Source: an uncultured Clostridia bacterium
Lineage (GTDB): Bacteria > Bacillota > Clostridia > TANB77 > CAG-508
Reading direction: 5' to 3'
NCBI GenBank assembly: GCA_934154515.1
Contig: CAKPGD010000048.1
Span: 1-8,574 of the forward strand
DNA length: 8,574 nt
Below, piece after piece: positions 7,721 to 8,574 of the stretch. Below the pieces are notes generated by a model that was given only the letters and a program-made list of their open reading frames with translations, searched no databases and was not told the origin of the DNA. The translations under genes were made by a program, and so were the position numbers. Every line of letters begins with the position of its first letter. Within the stretch, counting starts at the first letter, position 1.

Positions 7721-7754
7721 AGTCTATCATAATTATGGCTTATTTTCAAGGTGG
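7713..7754. repeat. Inverted repeat around the ogg promoter and ribosome site
   Basis: CCACCTT (7713-7719) and AAGGTGG (7748-7754) are perfect 7-bp inverted copies separated by 28 bp. The spacer includes a perfect 10-bp palindrome, CATAATTATG (7728-7737). In RNA from an upstream start, one arm would pair with the ogg Shine-Dalgarno. At DNA level the arms flank the candidate -35 and -10, which would suit an operator. The sequence cannot tell these apart. Confidence 0.6.
7721..7749 (-). promoter_or_regulatory. Candidate promoter for the ogg-addB-pgeF-S66-udg cluster
   Basis: On the minus strand TTGAAA (7744-7749, 5 of 6 to the -35 consensus) is followed after exactly 17 bp by TAGACT (7721-7726, 4 of 6 to the -10) with TGA in front as an extended -10. 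If used, transcription would start within or just beside the ribosome site, giving a very short leader of some 10 nt. That is uncomfortable, and a start further upstream in the AT-rich stretch 7755-7795 remains possible. Confidence 0.35.
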
Positions 7755-7794
7755 AAATTTTTATATAATTTTTATATTTTTTAGAAATTGGTAG

Positions 7795-7844
7795 AAAAAA
7801 AGACTCCAATACTTTTCTTTGTATTTAAGTCCTTTTGGGTCTTT
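7795..7844 (-). terminator. Hairpin with T7 tract upstream of ogg, probable second terminator
   Basis: AAAGAC (7799-7804) pairs with GTCTTT (7839-7844) and an inner stem AATAC (7808-7812) pairs with GTATT (7821-7825). Read on the minus strand the hairpin ends in seven Ts (complement of 7795-7801). The stem is interrupted by an internal loop and so is weaker than the hairpin at 7953-7983. It would insulate ogg from read-through. Confidence 0.5.
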
Positions 7845-7952
7845 ATTTTCTTTTGCTAATTTTGAAATTATTTATTTCAATTTTATAAGAAGCCTGATTT
7901 TTAAACAATATTTCACCTGCTTTTTGCTAATAATGTTTTTACATAAAATAAA
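7845..7952. other. Non-coding gap between two hairpins
   Basis: No ORF with a start and ribosome site is seen on either strand, and no tRNA or known RNA. The only structure is a 7-bp inverted repeat, TTGAAAT (7862-7868) with ATTTCAA (7874-7880). Base composition is AT-rich with no GC-rich block, so no DGR template repeat is hidden here. Confidence 0.6.
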
Positions 7953-7983
7953 ACACCTACTAAATTTTAAATTTAATAGATGT
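7940..7983 (-). terminator. Rho-independent terminator of the FGE-fold gene
   Basis: Arms 7953-7967 and 7969-7983 are 15 nt each and pair throughout on the minus-strand RNA, with two G-U wobbles; the innermost AT pairs will open to form the loop. The stem is followed on the minus strand by TTTATTTTATGT (complement of 7941-7952). It begins 15 bp after the stop codon at 7999-8001. Confidence 0.8.
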
Positions 7984-7998
7984 CTTATATAACTATGC

Positions 7999-8574
7999 TT
8001 ATTTTATATATAGTGCTGGGCGAAAGCCGAGGCTCGTGATAGTGTCAGTCGCAGTACTGTTAAGACGGTAGCACGCAGGGTAGTCTGAGTAGCTGTTGTT
8101 GAAGCCACCCCCACGAAGCATATATGTTTCTAGTGTGTTGTTAGGATAAGCAGCTTCCTGTGTCCACTCCCATAAGTTTCCTGCAACATCATACAAATTT
8201 TTCTTTTTTACATTTTCTGATATTGCTGTTGTTTTTATTCCATAATGATATGAACCATCACTTTTTGTAAATGCTGATGTCATAGCTCCATTTGATGAAT
8301 CTACTGTTGCATATCTTCCTATTCCTGCTGTATACTTTACGTTTGCACTTGTGTTATTATAATTCCCCCATGTACTTGCAGTTACTACTGTATTATCTCC
8401 ATTTGCTATATATTTCATCATTATATCCCACATTGTTCCTGTTATTAAACCACTATTTACATAGTTTGTATTATACATATTATTACTTAATTTTAATGCT
8501 GTGAAATAGTCTGAATGATAATATGGTACTTCTCCTGCTTTTGTTGTTATTGTTCCTGTTACTGTGTGATTTAG
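7999..8574 (-). CDS. FGE-sulfatase / C-type-lectin-fold surface protein, C-terminal 191 residues; probable DGR target
   Basis: The frame stays open through base 8574, so the methionine at 8476-8478 is internal and the true N-terminus lies outside. Fragment landmarks: GEVPYYHSDYFTALKLSNN (14-32), LITGTMWDIMMKYI (43-56), the FGE-type core KNLYDVAGNLWEWTQE (125-140), RGGGF (154-158) and the end LGFRPALYIK (182-191). These are the conserved posts of the formylglycine-generating-enzyme subgroup of the C-type lectin fold. The paired active-site cysteines of true FGE, which follow the RGG in RGGSYLCHRSYC-like motifs, are absent; the only cysteine (residue 168) lies elsewhere. So this is probably a ligand-binding display domain, not an enzyme. 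Asn/Ser/Thr richness suits an extracellular protein, but no signal peptide can be seen in the fragment. The last ~110 bp differ sharply in composition and codon use (see the variable-region entry). Confidence 0.85.
   Translation of the reverse strand, partial: LNHTVTGTITTKAGEVPYYHSDYFTALKLSNNMYNTNYVNSGLITGTMWDIMMKYIANGDNTVVTASTWGNYNNTSANVKYTAGIGRYATVDSSNGAMTSAFTKSDGSYHYGIKTTAISENVKKKNLYDVAGNLWEWTQEAAYPNNTLETYMLRGGGFNNSYSDYPACYRLNSTATDTITSLGFRPALYIK
8011..8121 (-). other. Candidate DGR variable region (VR)
   Basis: Counting by eye, 61 of 110 bases at 8011-8120 are G or C (about 55%), against 30 of 110 (about 27%) at 8171-8280 in the same gene. From the CTT codon before RGGGF through the CTA of GFRPAL, 17 of 36 codons end in C and 11 in T, and arginine is CGT/CGC, whereas elsewhere in the window AGA dominates. 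Abundant NNC and NNT codons are what remains when AAC/AAT template codons are randomised at their two adenines. The segment is at the very 3' end of a C-type-lectin-fold gene, has the usual VR length of about 100-130 bp, and ends in a GC-rich conserved block (8014-8033, encoding GFRPA) that could serve as the initiation-of-mutagenic-homing site. No template repeat is in the window, so adenine-specific change cannot be shown directly. Confidence 0.65.

Noticed and set aside
7705..7809. A 35-codon N-terminal extension of ogg from a TTG
   Set aside because: The extension runs through a hairpin, the candidate promoter and the ribosome site; the ATG at 7702-7704 with a strong Shine-Dalgarno fits the family start.
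7845..7998. DGR template repeat directly downstream of the variable region
   Set aside because: The stretch is uniformly AT-rich and holds no second copy of the GC-rich block or of the GFRPA-encoding segment.
8476..8478. ATG as the start of the FGE-fold gene
   Set aside because: The frame continues open to base 8574 with family-typical sequence (GEVPYYHSDYFTALKLSNN), and no ribosome site precedes this ATG.
7999..8574. Annotation as an active formylglycine-generating enzyme
   Set aside because: The conserved cysteine pair of the active site is absent after the RGG motif.
1..8574. CRISPR arrays, tRNA/rRNA genes, insertion sequences
   Set aside because: No regularly spaced direct repeats, cloverleaf candidates, transposase frames or terminal inverted repeats with target duplications were seen.

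Overview
The window is very AT-rich, and synonymous codons end mostly in A or T, with AGA as the usual arginine codon. Together with a DUF4364 protein, a clostridial-type Ogg, AddB and an FGE-fold surface protein of the kind common in gut Firmicutes, this points to a low-GC member of the Clostridia, probably a gut or other anaerobic lineage. Species cannot be read from the sequence.

Layout. (a) 1-373, minus strand: N-terminal part of a J-domain co-chaperone running off the left edge. It is divergent from (b) 529-1065, plus strand, a DUF4364 protein. Each of these two genes has its own extended -10 promoter in the 155-bp gap. (c) A bidirectional hairpin terminator at 1054-1092 sits inside both ends of a convergent gene pair. 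(d) 1070-7704, minus strand: a tight five-gene cluster in transcription order ogg (8-oxoguanine glycosylase), addB (AddAB helicase-nuclease subunit), pgeF (YfiH/laccase-domain peptidoglycan editing factor), an S66 LD-carboxypeptidase/MccF-like peptidase, and a family 4 Fe-S uracil-DNA glycosylase. Gaps are 13 bp, a 1-nt overlap, 23 bp and 24 bp, so it looks like one operon. It combines three DNA-repair genes with two genes of probable peptidoglycan turnover; addA is not next to addB. (e) 7705-7998: non-coding, with a candidate ogg promoter inside an inverted repeat and two minus-strand hairpins. (f) 7999-8574, minus strand: the C-terminal 191 residues of a protein with a formylglycine-generating-enzyme/C-type-lectin fold, open through the right edge.

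The most striking signal is in (f). The last ~110 bp of the gene are about 55% G+C, against about 27% in the 110 bp from 8171 to 8280 of the same gene. Codon choice switches to NNC codons and CGN arginine, and the stretch lies between the RGG and GFRPAL landmarks of the fold. That is what a variable region (VR) written by a diversity-generating retroelement (DGR) looks like. No template repeat or reverse transcriptase is in the window, so if the reading is right the retroelement lies beyond the right edge or elsewhere in the genome and acts on this gene in trans.
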